NCBI GenBank assembly: GCA_039927975.1 | Contig: JBDSTZ010000553.1 | Location: forward strand, 1 to 21,875 | Direction: 5' to 3' | Source of the DNA: JBDSTZ01 sp039927975 | GTDB taxonomy: Bacteria; Pseudomonadota; Gammaproteobacteria; Burkholderiales; Burkholderiaceae_D | DNA: 21,875 nucleotides | Shown: in pieces, positions 15,501 through 21,774 of the stretch | Layout of the letters: every line of letters begins with the position of its first letter | Position numbering within the stretch: position 1 is the stretch's first letter | Program-made: the position numbers and the translations under genes | Notes under the pieces: generated by a model | The model's database searches: none | Seen by the model: the letters and a program-made list of their open reading frames with translations, nothing else | What the model was told of the DNA's origin: nothing

Positions 15501-16212
15501 CCATGTCGGCAATATTTATGTGAATCGAAATATCGTCGGCGCGGTCGTCGGCGTGCAACCGTTTGGCGGCGAGGGCAAATCCGGCACCGGTCCCAAAGCC
15601 GGCGGACCGTTGTATCTGGAGCGGCTTCGCAGCATACCGTCACCAGTCAAGGAACATGACACCGAGGCGCCACCAGCAATGGCAAGCTTTATTGAATGGA
15701 TGCGTAGCCACGGCCATCCACGTTTGATGGCGCTTGCCGATCACTATGTGAGATCGAGCCTGCACGGCCAGCTTAAAAAGCTGCCCGGACCAACCGGTGA
15801 ACAAAACACGTTGGCGTTTGTGCCGCGCGGCGATGTGCTGTGCCTTGCCGGTTCGGTGGGCGTGCTGCTCAATCAAATCGCCGCGACGCTCGCCACCGGA
15901 AACCGCGTGGTGCTGCTGGCCGACGCGCGCCAGTATCTGCCCGAAAGTCTTCCGCAAGCGGTCAGGCAACGCTTTGTATTTGCCGACGGCATCGATGGCA
16001 GTGCGTACCGGTATCAGATTGCGCTTGCCGACCGCTCCGCCATCGAAAAGCTCGGCCCGCAATTGGCGGCGATCGACGGCGCCATTGTGGCCGTGATCGA
16101 AACCTCGGAAGAAGGGCGCATACCGGTCTGGCGCCTGGTCGCGGAGCGCGCGCTTTGCATCAACACGACCGCCGCTGGCGGTAACGCAAGTCTCATGTCA
16201 CTGGGTTTGTAA
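12577..16212 (+). CDS. putA: Bifunctional proline dehydrogenase / L-glutamate gamma-semialdehyde dehydrogenase
   Basis: PutA oxidises proline to glutamate in two FAD- and NAD-dependent steps. It has 1211 aa. There is no N-terminal ribbon-helix-helix domain, so it is not the self-repressing E. coli type. The proline dehydrogenase barrel covers roughly residues 150-490, with LVKGAYWDAEIKRAQ near 357 and the substrate-binding pair Arg476/Arg477 in YLVRRLLENGANSSFVNQ. The aldehyde dehydrogenase part has SPWNFPLAIFTGQ, Glu795 (AETGGQNAM) and the catalytic Cys829 (AGQRCSALR). A C-terminal ALDH-superfamily-like domain ends NTTAAGGNASLMSLGL, typical of long trifunctional-length PutAs lacking the repressor domain. 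It is preceded by a divergent Lrp regulator and followed by ald after 36 bp. The ATG pair at 12577/12580 has no clear ribosome site. Confidence 0.97.
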   Translation: MMPDLAPFAALLSDIRADQPPLRAAITAAYRLDEREAVAGLLAQDARPDPEAAELARRLVAQVRDKRTRASGVDALMHEFSLSSDEGVALMCLAEALLRIPDSETADRLIADKISRGDWRKHLGESPSLFVNAATWGLLITGKLVSTNSETGLGSALNRLISKGGEPLIRKGVDLAMRMLGNQFVTGQTIEEALVNSRLNEARGYRYSYDMLGEAALTAEDAACYFAAYEQAIHAIGVASEGRGIKNGPGISVKLSALHPRYSRAQRQRVMSELLPRLRKLLLLAKEYDIGINIDAEEADRLELSLDLMEALAFDQALAGFDGIGFVVQAYQKRCPMVIDYLVDLARRSGRKFMVRLVKGAYWDAEIKRAQVDGMPGYPVYTRKVHTDVSYLTCARKLLAASDILYPQFATHNAHTLAVIYTWARRDGIDNYEFQCLHGMGESLYDQVVGPDMLDKPCRIYAPVGSHETLLAYLVRRLLENGANSSFVNQIVDHKVAIDTLVADPFDAAREQGGAPHPRIPLPSELFGAERKNSSGIDLTDENALATLAANMAAAPRNYLVGPLVAGEQTPDAQRLRILNPARHDDVIAEVAEAGLSEVDTALRLATDAFDEWQTRAPSERAALLEKVADLYQEHCAELMALAIREAGKSLPNAIAEVREAIDFLRYYAAEVRGAIDQPALGVVACISPWNFPLAIFTGQIAAALAAGNVVLAKPAEQTPTIAYRAVQLFHAAGFPRSALQFLPGPGEVVGAALCGDARVKGIIFTGSTAVAQTINRTLTRRRLEEGSEIALIAETGGQNAMIVDSSALPEQVVQDVMVSAFDSAGQRCSALRVLFLQDEIADKTIRMLKGAMSELAVGYPERLSTDIGPVIDSEAQQQLLAHIARMKSGARASFSVDVDPQAAETGTYVAPTVLEISSLSELTHEVFGPVLHVIRYRRAGLDKLVESINATGYGLTLGVHSRIDETIDFIASHAHVGNIYVNRNIVGAVVGVQPFGGEGKSGTGPKAGGPLYLERLRSIPSPVKEHDTEAPPAMASFIEWMRSHGHPRLMALADHYVRSSLHGQLKKLPGPTGEQNTLAFVPRGDVLCLAGSVGVLLNQIAATLATGNRVVLLADARQYLPESLPQAVRQRFVFADGIDGSAYRYQIALADRSAIEKLGPQLAAIDGAIVAVIETSEEGRIPVWRLVAERALCINTTAAGGNASLMSLGL

Positions 16213-16248
16213 TGATGGAACAGTTTGTCGATCAACTTGGAGAATCAC

Positions 16249-17364
16249 ATGAAAGTAGGCGTTCCTAAAGAGATTAAGAATAACGAGTTCCGGGTTGGCC
16301 TGACACCGCCCAGCGTGCGAGAACTCACTTCGCGTGGTCACCAGGTGCTGGTGCAAAAAAATGCCGGCGCCGAGATTGGCCTCGATGACGCGCTCTACAT
16401 CGCGGCCGGCGCGTCGATGGTCGATACCGCGAAAGAGATTTTTGCGCGCGCCGACATGATCATCAAAGTGAAGGAGCCGCAACCGGGCGAATGCGCCATG
16501 CTCGGTGAAGGCCAGATTCTGTACACCTACCTGCACCTGGCGCCGGACCCTGAACAAACCGCCGCGCTCATCAAATCCGGTGCGGTGTGCATCGCTTACG
16601 AAACCATCAGCGGCCCCGGCGGCGGCTTGCCCTTGCTCGCGCCCATGAGCGAAGTGGCCGGCCGCATGGCGATTCAAGCTGGCGCCGCCCATCTCGAAAA
16701 ATCAAAAGGCGGCATGGGCTTGCTGCTCGGCGGTGTGCCAGGTGTGGCCGCTGGCCATATCGTCATTATCGGCGCCGGTGTGGTCGGCACCAATGCCATG
16801 CAAATGGCGGTCGGTACGGGCGCCCGCGTAACTGTCCTCGACAAGAATATCGAGCGCCTGCGCCAGCTCGATCTGGTGTACGGCAACCGCATCTCGACTT
16901 TGTATTCCAATACGCACGCAATCGAAGAAGCGGTATTGTCGGCCGATCTGGTCATTGGCGGTGTGCTGGTGCCGGGCGCGGCCGCTCCCAAACTGGTGAG
17001 CCGCGATATGGTGTCGAAAATGAAGAAGGGCGCGGTGATGGTCGACGTCGCGATCGACCAGGGCGGCTGTTTTGAAACCTCCCATCCGACCACCCATGCG
17101 GATCCCACCTTCGTGGTGGACGGCGTCGTTCATTATTGTGTTGCCAATATGCCGGGCGCCGTGGCGCGCACTTCCACCTTCGCGCTTAACAATGCCACCA
17201 TCGGCCATGCGGTGGCGCTGGCCGATAAAGGCTGGCAGAAGGCGATGCGCGACGACACCCACCTGCGCAATGGTCTGAATGTCTGCCAGGGCAAAGTCAC
17301 TTACAAGGCGGTTGCTGACGCACTGGGCCATGCCTGGGTTCCCGCCGATTCTCTACTTGCCTAA
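16249..17364 (+). CDS. ald: Alanine dehydrogenase
   Basis: Ald interconverts L-alanine and pyruvate with NAD(H) and ammonia. The protein is 371 aa, exactly the family length. It starts MKVGVPKEIKNNEFRVGLTP, with the substrate residues in the usual places: Lys75 (KVKEPQ), His96 (YTYLHLAPD) and Asp270 (VDVAIDQGG). The Rossmann NAD motif is IIGAGVVGTNA (173-183). A GGAG ribosome site 6 bp upstream sets the ATG at 16249; the TTG at 16225 is not needed. Only 36 bp separate it from putA on the same strand, so the two may share a transcript that feeds amino acids into central carbon metabolism. Lrp-type regulators often control ald. The stop codon overlaps that of the convergent nucleosidase gene by 4 bp. 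Confidence 0.97.
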   Translation: MKVGVPKEIKNNEFRVGLTPPSVRELTSRGHQVLVQKNAGAEIGLDDALYIAAGASMVDTAKEIFARADMIIKVKEPQPGECAMLGEGQILYTYLHLAPDPEQTAALIKSGAVCIAYETISGPGGGLPLLAPMSEVAGRMAIQAGAAHLEKSKGGMGLLLGGVPGVAAGHIVIIGAGVVGTNAMQMAVGTGARVTVLDKNIERLRQLDLVYGNRISTLYSNTHAIEEAVLSADLVIGGVLVPGAAAPKLVSRDMVSKMKKGAVMVDVAIDQGGCFETSHPTTHADPTFVVDGVVHYCVANMPGAVARTSTFALNNATIGHAVALADKGWQKAMRDDTHLRNGLNVCQGKVTYKAVADALGHAWVPADSLLA

Positions 17365-18131
17365 CGTTGTTGGCAGAAACCTTTGATCAGCTGAAAAGCA
17401 TAGCGCGAGGCGACTGATTTCACGAAGCGCATGAAATCGGTCGCCGCGTCTTCGTTGGCGTTGTCAGAAATCGTACGCACCACGGCGAATGGAATGCCAA
17501 GCTCAAAACACACTTGAGCGACAGCGGCACCTTCCATCTCCACCGCCAGCAAGCCTGGCAAATCTCCCCGCAATCCGCTGACCTGAGTACGTCCACTGAC
17601 AAACTGGTCGCCGCTGGCAATCAGGCCGCGATGTATTTTTGGCAGTTTCAGTTTGAAGACTTCGCGTTCAGCGTCGTCGATGACGTCGGAAAAATCCATC
17701 TCAATGAAAAAACGTGCGGCAGCATCGAGCCGCTGGCACAGCGCACGGTCGCTCTGGAAATGCGCGAGACCGGTGAGCGGCACTTCAAACCGGGGAAACA
17801 GGGGACTCGCGTCCATATCGTGCTGAACCAGGCTGTCTGCGATCACGATATCGCCGACATGGACGTTTGGATCGCCTGAACCGGCAACGCCGGTGAACAA
17901 GATGTGACTGACGTTGAATTTTTCCACAAGCATGGACGCCGTGGTCGCTGCTGCGACCTTGCCAATACGCGACAGGACGCACACAGCGTCGATTCCCCAT
18001 AAGGTGCCGGTGGCGTAGTGTCGCATGCCGTGCGTGAGCGTGGCGGCCTGTTCCATGGCCTGTACGAGGCCTTGCTGCTCTTCATCGAGAGCGCTGATGA
18101 TGCCAAGGCGTTTGATGGGTGTGTTGTGCAC
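17361..18131 (-). CDS. mtnN: 5'-methylthioadenosine / S-adenosylhomocysteine nucleosidase
   Basis: MtnN (Pfs) cleaves adenine from methylthioadenosine and S-adenosylhomocysteine, which recycles the by-products of SAM-dependent reactions. The product is 256 aa, slightly longer than E. coli's (232). Catalytic positions match the E. coli enzyme: Glu18 (IISALDEEQ; E12 in E. coli), Met200-Glu201 (VEMEGAAVAQ; M173/E174) and Asp224 (RTISDNAN; D197). FTGVAGSGDPNVHVGDIVIADS is the phosphorylase-superfamily core (one residue changed from the more common GSAG), and an extra segment around 145-165 accounts for the length. The start is a GTG at 18131; no ATG fits before the catalytic Glu, and the ribosome site is weak. 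The gene points away from the origin-like region to its right and shares 4 bp with the end of ald. Confidence 0.93.
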   Translation of the reverse strand: MHNTPIKRLGIISALDEEQQGLVQAMEQAATLTHGMRHYATGTLWGIDAVCVLSRIGKVAAATTASMLVEKFNVSHILFTGVAGSGDPNVHVGDIVIADSLVQHDMDASPLFPRFEVPLTGLAHFQSDRALCQRLDAAARFFIEMDFSDVIDDAEREVFKLKLPKIHRGLIASGDQFVSGRTQVSGLRGDLPGLLAVEMEGAAVAQVCFELGIPFAVVRTISDNANEDAATDFMRFVKSVASRYAFQLIKGFCQQR

Positions 18132-18177
18132 TGCGTGGCCTGTTTACTGTTTTAATACAAGAGTATGTATACAAATT

Positions 18178-18214
18178 TAGTAGTGATAGTAAACGCGACG
18201 TTTACTGTGGATAA
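18178..18214 (+). other. Origin module 1: TAG repeats, GC-rich stretch, DnaA box
   Basis: TAG-TAG-TGA-TAG-TAA (18178-18192) is followed by ACGCGACG and, 16 bp after the last TAG, the perfect box TGTGGATAA (18206-18214). Upstream of it lies AT-rich DNA (about 18141-18177). This is the more diverged of the two unwinding-type modules. Confidence 0.65.
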
Positions 18215-18231
18215 GTCGGATTTTATCAACA
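18206..18231. repeat. Inverted DnaA-box pair D
   Basis: TGTGGATAA, an 8-bp spacer, then TTATCAACA (one mismatch). The spacing is identical to the three other pairs. Confidence 0.75.
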
Positions 18232-18346
18232 GGCTCAACGGTTTACGTGCCGGCAAAGTAGGCTGAAAACCATTGTATCTGGCTGGGATGGATGTTGGAC
18301 AAAAAAGTGCCTGTTGAAAACTAGAGCGGTTTTGCACATCTTGAGC

Positions 18347-18372
18347 TGTGGATATCCAATGACTTATCCACA
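18347..18372. repeat. Inverted DnaA-box pair A
   Basis: TGTGGATAT (one mismatch), an 8-bp spacer, then TTATCCACA (perfect). It corresponds to pair C at an offset of exactly 317 bp. Confidence 0.85.
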
Positions 18373-18395
18373 ATCGTGATTTTTCTAAAAACGGT

Positions 18396-18448
18396 CTTCC
18401 AAGAAGTTGCTTTTCGAGAACTTGGTTTTGCAGCAAGCTTTTTGGAAG
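18396..18448. repeat. Inverted repeat in the segment between the two origin modules
   Basis: CTTCCAA (18396-18402) and TTGGAAG (18442-18448) flank a 39-bp interior that also holds GTTGC/GCAA-type complementarity near the arms. It lies in the only part of the region not covered by the 317-bp duplication. Role unknown. Confidence 0.5.
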
Positions 18449-18493
18449 CGCAGCCCTTGTTTTGTTTACTTAAACGAAATGAATATATAGGGT

Positions 18494-18532
18494 TAGTAGT
18501 AGTAGTTAACGCAGGGCCTTTTCTGTGGACAA
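18494..18532 (+). other. Origin module 2: four perfect TAG trios, GC-rich stretch, DnaA box
   Basis: TAG repeated four times without interruption (18494-18505), then TTAACGCAGGGCC, then the box TGTGGACAA (18524-18532, one mismatch) 18 bp after the last TAG. An AT-rich segment (18463-18490, with TTTACTTAAACG and ATATATAG) lies to the left, as expected for the side that melts. Confidence 0.72.
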
Positions 18533-18628
18533 GGCCTTTTTTTCGCGCAAAATCAAGGGTTTACAGCCGGTATAAACCAACTTGATTGACTGTATGTCCA
18601 AAGGACTCATTCTGGACAAAAAAACGCA

Positions 18629-18654
18629 TGTGGATAAAATTGGTTTTATCCACA
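18629..18654. repeat. Inverted DnaA-box pair B (both boxes perfect)
   Basis: TGTGGATAA, an 8-bp spacer (AATTGGTT), then TTATCCACA. The strongest pair in the region. Its counterpart in module 1 (around 18312-18338) is decayed. Confidence 0.9.
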
Positions 18655-18663
18655 AATAGCACC

Positions 18664-18689
18664 TGTGGATATCCCAAGCCTTATCCACA
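18664..18689. repeat. Inverted DnaA-box pair C, next to the nitronate monooxygenase start
   Basis: TGTGGATAT, an 8-bp spacer, then TTATCCACA. It ends 16 bp before the downstream ATG and 6 bp before its Shine-Dalgarno AGGAG (18696-18700), so bound DnaA could block expression of that gene. Confidence 0.88.
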
Positions 18690-18705
18690 GCCATCAGGAG
18701 AACGT

Positions 18706-19755
18706 ATGGATTTACTATCTTTGCTGAGCTATCCGATCATTCAGGGTCCGATGGCAGGGGGCGCCAGCACGCCCGCACTGGTGGCTGCCGTGTCGAACGC
18801 GGGCGGTCTCGGCGGTTTTGCCGGTTCGCTGCTGTCGCCAGCCGTCATCACTGAACAGGTCGGCCAGATCCGCGCGATGACCGACCGGCCTTTCCTGCTC
18901 AACTTCTTTGCGCAGCCCACACCGGCGCCGAGCCCCGACGAGATCGCTGCTGCGTCGGAGCTGCTGCGTCCCATCTGGGAAAGCCTGGGCTGGGATCAAC
19001 TGCCGCTGCCGGCGCAGTGGTGCCAGGATTTTGAGCAGCAATTCGACACCATGCTCGCCTTGCGTCCGGCCGCCGCCAGTTTCACTTTCGGGATAGTGGA
19101 CCGCGACCATGTCGAGCGTTTGCACGCGGCTGGCATTCCGGTCATCGGCACCGTCACCACCGTCGATGAAGCAAAGGCCTGGGCAGCGATCGGCGCCGAT
19201 GCCGTGGTCGCTTCCGGGGTGGAGTCGGGGGGGCATCGCGGCACTTTCCTCGGCCCGCAGGAAGAAGCGACCATGTCGTCCGCGCAGTTATGGCCGAAAG
19301 TCGCCAAGGCAGTAGATATTCCCGTCATCGCGGCGGGCGGCATCATGACCGGCGCCGATATTCGCCTGGCCTTGTCGCTCGGCGCGAAGGCGGTGCAAAT
19401 GGGGACCGCATTCCTGGTGACCGACGAATCGGGCATTCATCCGGCCTACAAACAGCGCGTGCTGTCCGGCGGCGCGACCGATACGACCCGTTTGACGCGC
19501 AGTTTCTCCGGCCGTTATGCGCGTGGCATCGAGAATCGCTTCATGAAGCAAATGGAGAGTGTTGAGAAGCTGGTTCCAGCGTATCCTGTGCAAAACGCCT
19601 TGACCACCGCGATCCGCGCGGCGGCCGCAGCCCGAGGCGATACCGAGCTGATGTCCTTGTGGGCCGGCGCGCAATTTGCCAGGGCGCGGGCGATGCCGGC
19701 GGCGCAGCTGGTACAGTTGCTGGCGGCGGAAATGCAGACGCGGCGCACAGAGTAA
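18706..19755 (+). CDS. Nitronate monooxygenase (class I, FMN-dependent)
   Basis: A 349-residue FMN enzyme of the nitronate monooxygenase / 2-nitropropane dioxygenase family, which oxidises alkyl nitronates such as propionate-3-nitronate; the physiological substrate here is unknown. Family motifs appear in order: PIIQGPMAGGASTPALVAAV with SNAGGLGGFAG (10-40), ASFTFGI, VVASGVESGGHRGTF with His177 as the likely catalytic base, and AAGGIMTGADIRLALSLGA with VQMGTAFLVTDES, the FMN phosphate-binding segment. AGGAG 5 bp upstream selects the ATG at 18706 over an upstream TTG frame extension that would run into the DnaA boxes. A GMC oxidoreductase follows after 29 bp and is probably co-transcribed. The promoter has to lie inside the origin-like region. 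Confidence 0.93.
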   Translation: MDLLSLLSYPIIQGPMAGGASTPALVAAVSNAGGLGGFAGSLLSPAVITEQVGQIRAMTDRPFLLNFFAQPTPAPSPDEIAAASELLRPIWESLGWDQLPLPAQWCQDFEQQFDTMLALRPAAASFTFGIVDRDHVERLHAAGIPVIGTVTTVDEAKAWAAIGADAVVASGVESGGHRGTFLGPQEEATMSSAQLWPKVAKAVDIPVIAAGGIMTGADIRLALSLGAKAVQMGTAFLVTDESGIHPAYKQRVLSGGATDTTRLTRSFSGRYARGIENRFMKQMESVEKLVPAYPVQNALTTAIRAAAAARGDTELMSLWAGAQFARARAMPAAQLVQLLAAEMQTRRTE

Positions 19756-19784
19756 ATACAAGAACGATAAAAGGGGAGAACTGA

Positions 19785-21410
19785 TTGGAATCGGCTGGAG
19801 AATATGACTACATCATTGTTGGCGGTGGCACGGCGGGTTGCCTGCTCGCGAATCGGCTCACCCGGCGCAAGGACGTCAACGTCCTGCTGATCGAGGCCGG
19901 AGGGCGGGACGATTATGTGTGGATTCATATTCCGGTCGGTTACCTGCATTGCATTGGCAATCCGCGCACCGACTGGCTGTACAAAACAGAGCCGGATGCC
20001 GGCCTGCATGGACGCTCGCTGATCTACCCGCGCGGCAAAGTCCTCGGCGGCAGTTCTTCCATCAACGGCATGATCTACATGCGCGGCCAATCGCAGGATT
20101 ATGATCACTGGGCCGAGCTGACCGGCGATCCATCGTGGCGCTGGGACCAGGTGCTGCCGGTCTTCAAACAGACCGAGGATTATTTTGGCGGCGGCGGTCC
20201 GGATCATGGCGTCGGCGGTGAATGGCGGGTCGAACGGCAGCGCCTGTCGTGGAAAATACTCGACGCGTTTCGCGACGCGGCAGAACAGGTCGGCATTCGC
20301 AAAACCGACGATTTCAATGGCGGCGACAACGCCGGCTGTGCCTATTTCGACGTCAATCAGCGGCGCGGCATTCGCCTCAATACCGCCAAGGCTTTTCTGA
20401 AGCCGGCCAGCCAGCGCGAGAATCTGACCATCATGACGGGCAGCCACGTGCAGCGCCTGATCATCGACGATAGCGATCAGGGCAAGGTATGCCGTGGTGT
20501 CGAATTCATCGGCGGCGGCAAGGCCTGGACCGCGCGCGCGACGCGTGAAGTGGTGCTGACCGCCGGCGCGATCGGCACGCCGCACATTTTGCAGTTGTCG
20601 GGTATCGGCTTGCCGTCCGCTTTGCGCGAGCACGGCATCGAACCGGTGGTCGACGCGCCCGGTGTCGGCGAAAATCTGCAGGACCATCTGCAGTTGCGAA
20701 TGGTGTTCAAAGTGAAGGGCGCCAAAACGCTCAACACCAGTTCCGCGAGCTGGTACGGCAAGTTCAAGATCGGCATGGAATACGCGATGTTCCGCAGCGG
20801 CCCGATGTCGATGGCGCCGTCGCAACTGGGCGCATTTGCCAAATCGGACGAGTCGCAGGCGACCCCGAATCTCGAATACCACGTGCAGCCGCTCTCGCTC
20901 GATAAATTCGGCGACCCGTTGCACGCCTTCCCGGCCTTTACCGTGAGTGTCTGCAATCTGCGTCCGACGTCACGCGGCCATGTGCGCATCGCCAGCAAGG
21001 ACCCGGCGGCCGCGCCCAAAATCACACCGCTGTACCTGGCCACCGCCGAAGACCGCAAGACCGCCGCCGCCGCGCTGCGCCTGACGCGCCAAATCGTCGC
21101 CGCGCCGGCGCTGAGTAAATACGCGCCTGAAGAATTCAGGCCAGGTCCGCATCTGCAAACAGAGGATGAGCTCGCTGACGCGGCAGGCCATATCGGCACC
21201 ACGATTTTTCATCCGGTCGGCACATGCAAGATGGGTCGCGCCGACGATCCGATGGCCGTGGTTGACAGCGATCTGCGTGTCATCGGCGTGCGCGGTCTGC
21301 GCGTTGTAGATGCCTCGATCATGCCGAACATCACTTCGGGGAACACCAATTCGCCGACCTTGATGATCGCCGAGAAGGCCGCCGCGATGATCGCGTTGGC
21401 ACGCGATTAG
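19785..21410 (+). CDS. GMC-family FAD-dependent oxidoreductase (choline / alcohol dehydrogenase type)
   Basis: A 541-residue flavoprotein of the glucose-methanol-choline family, which oxidises an alcohol to an aldehyde. The FAD-binding Rossmann motif is YIIVGGGTAGCLLANRL (about 9-25). GMC signature 1 is YPRGKVLGGSSSINGMIYMR and signature 2 is GAIGTPHILQLSGIG, followed by GVGENLQDHL. The active-site pair is His476 (HPVGTCKMG) and Asn520 (SGNTNSPTLMIAEKAA). It resembles BetA/AlkJ-type dehydrogenases, but the substrate cannot be assigned, and no betB or betI is nearby. The start is a TTG at 19785: AAGGGGAG lies 6 bp upstream, and no ATG or GTG fits before the FAD motif. It is probably the second gene of an operon with the nitronate monooxygenase. 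Confidence 0.94.
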   Translation: MESAGEYDYIIVGGGTAGCLLANRLTRRKDVNVLLIEAGGRDDYVWIHIPVGYLHCIGNPRTDWLYKTEPDAGLHGRSLIYPRGKVLGGSSSINGMIYMRGQSQDYDHWAELTGDPSWRWDQVLPVFKQTEDYFGGGGPDHGVGGEWRVERQRLSWKILDAFRDAAEQVGIRKTDDFNGGDNAGCAYFDVNQRRGIRLNTAKAFLKPASQRENLTIMTGSHVQRLIIDDSDQGKVCRGVEFIGGGKAWTARATREVVLTAGAIGTPHILQLSGIGLPSALREHGIEPVVDAPGVGENLQDHLQLRMVFKVKGAKTLNTSSASWYGKFKIGMEYAMFRSGPMSMAPSQLGAFAKSDESQATPNLEYHVQPLSLDKFGDPLHAFPAFTVSVCNLRPTSRGHVRIASKDPAAAPKITPLYLATAEDRKTAAAALRLTRQIVAAPALSKYAPEEFRPGPHLQTEDELADAAGHIGTTIFHPVGTCKMGRADDPMAVVDSDLRVIGVRGLRVVDASIMPNITSGNTNSPTLMIAEKAAAMIALARD

Positions 21411-21573
21411 ACATTTTTGGAAGCGAAAAAATTGCAGTAACTTCGTGCACGGTTGACCTCGGTCAGCCGCGCATAAATGGTAGTTATACCGTATTGTGAG
21501 CAAAAATCTTTGTGTGTATTATCGAATAAAAAATATTTTCATAGTGATATCAGATTAGACCTCTGGAGACACA

Positions 21574-21750
<177 letters not shown>

Positions 21751-21774
<24 letters not shown>

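Larger units (their letters stand above)
18132..18705. other. Origin-like DnaA-box region (candidate oriC)
   Basis: A 574-bp gene-free, AT-rich stretch between two divergent genes. It contains five perfect DnaA boxes TTATCCACA (minus strand at 18206-18214 and 18629-18637; plus strand at 18364-18372, 18646-18654 and 18681-18689). One-mismatch boxes lie at 18223-18231, 18347-18355, 18524-18532 and 18664-18672. Two TAG-repeat arrays, each followed on the right by a GC-rich stretch and a DnaA box, match the DnaA-trio basal unwinding layout described for bacterial origins. The whole arrangement occurs twice, about 317 bp apart. Chance occurrence of five perfect 9-mers in 0.6 kb is very unlikely. 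Short ORFs here have no support. Dense, paired boxes with unwinding elements argue for a replication origin; a DnaA-titration or regulatory site is the alternative. Confidence 0.8.

Noticed and set aside
16225..16248. TTG start at 16225 for alanine dehydrogenase
   Set aside because: The ATG at 16249 has a GGAG site 6 bp upstream and gives the canonical MKVGVPKE N-terminus and length.
18152..18694. Short open frames inside the origin-like region (for example 18152-18436, 18376-18585 and 18506-18694)
   Set aside because: They lack ribosome sites, run across DnaA boxes and AT-rich repeats, and have no recognisable protein character.
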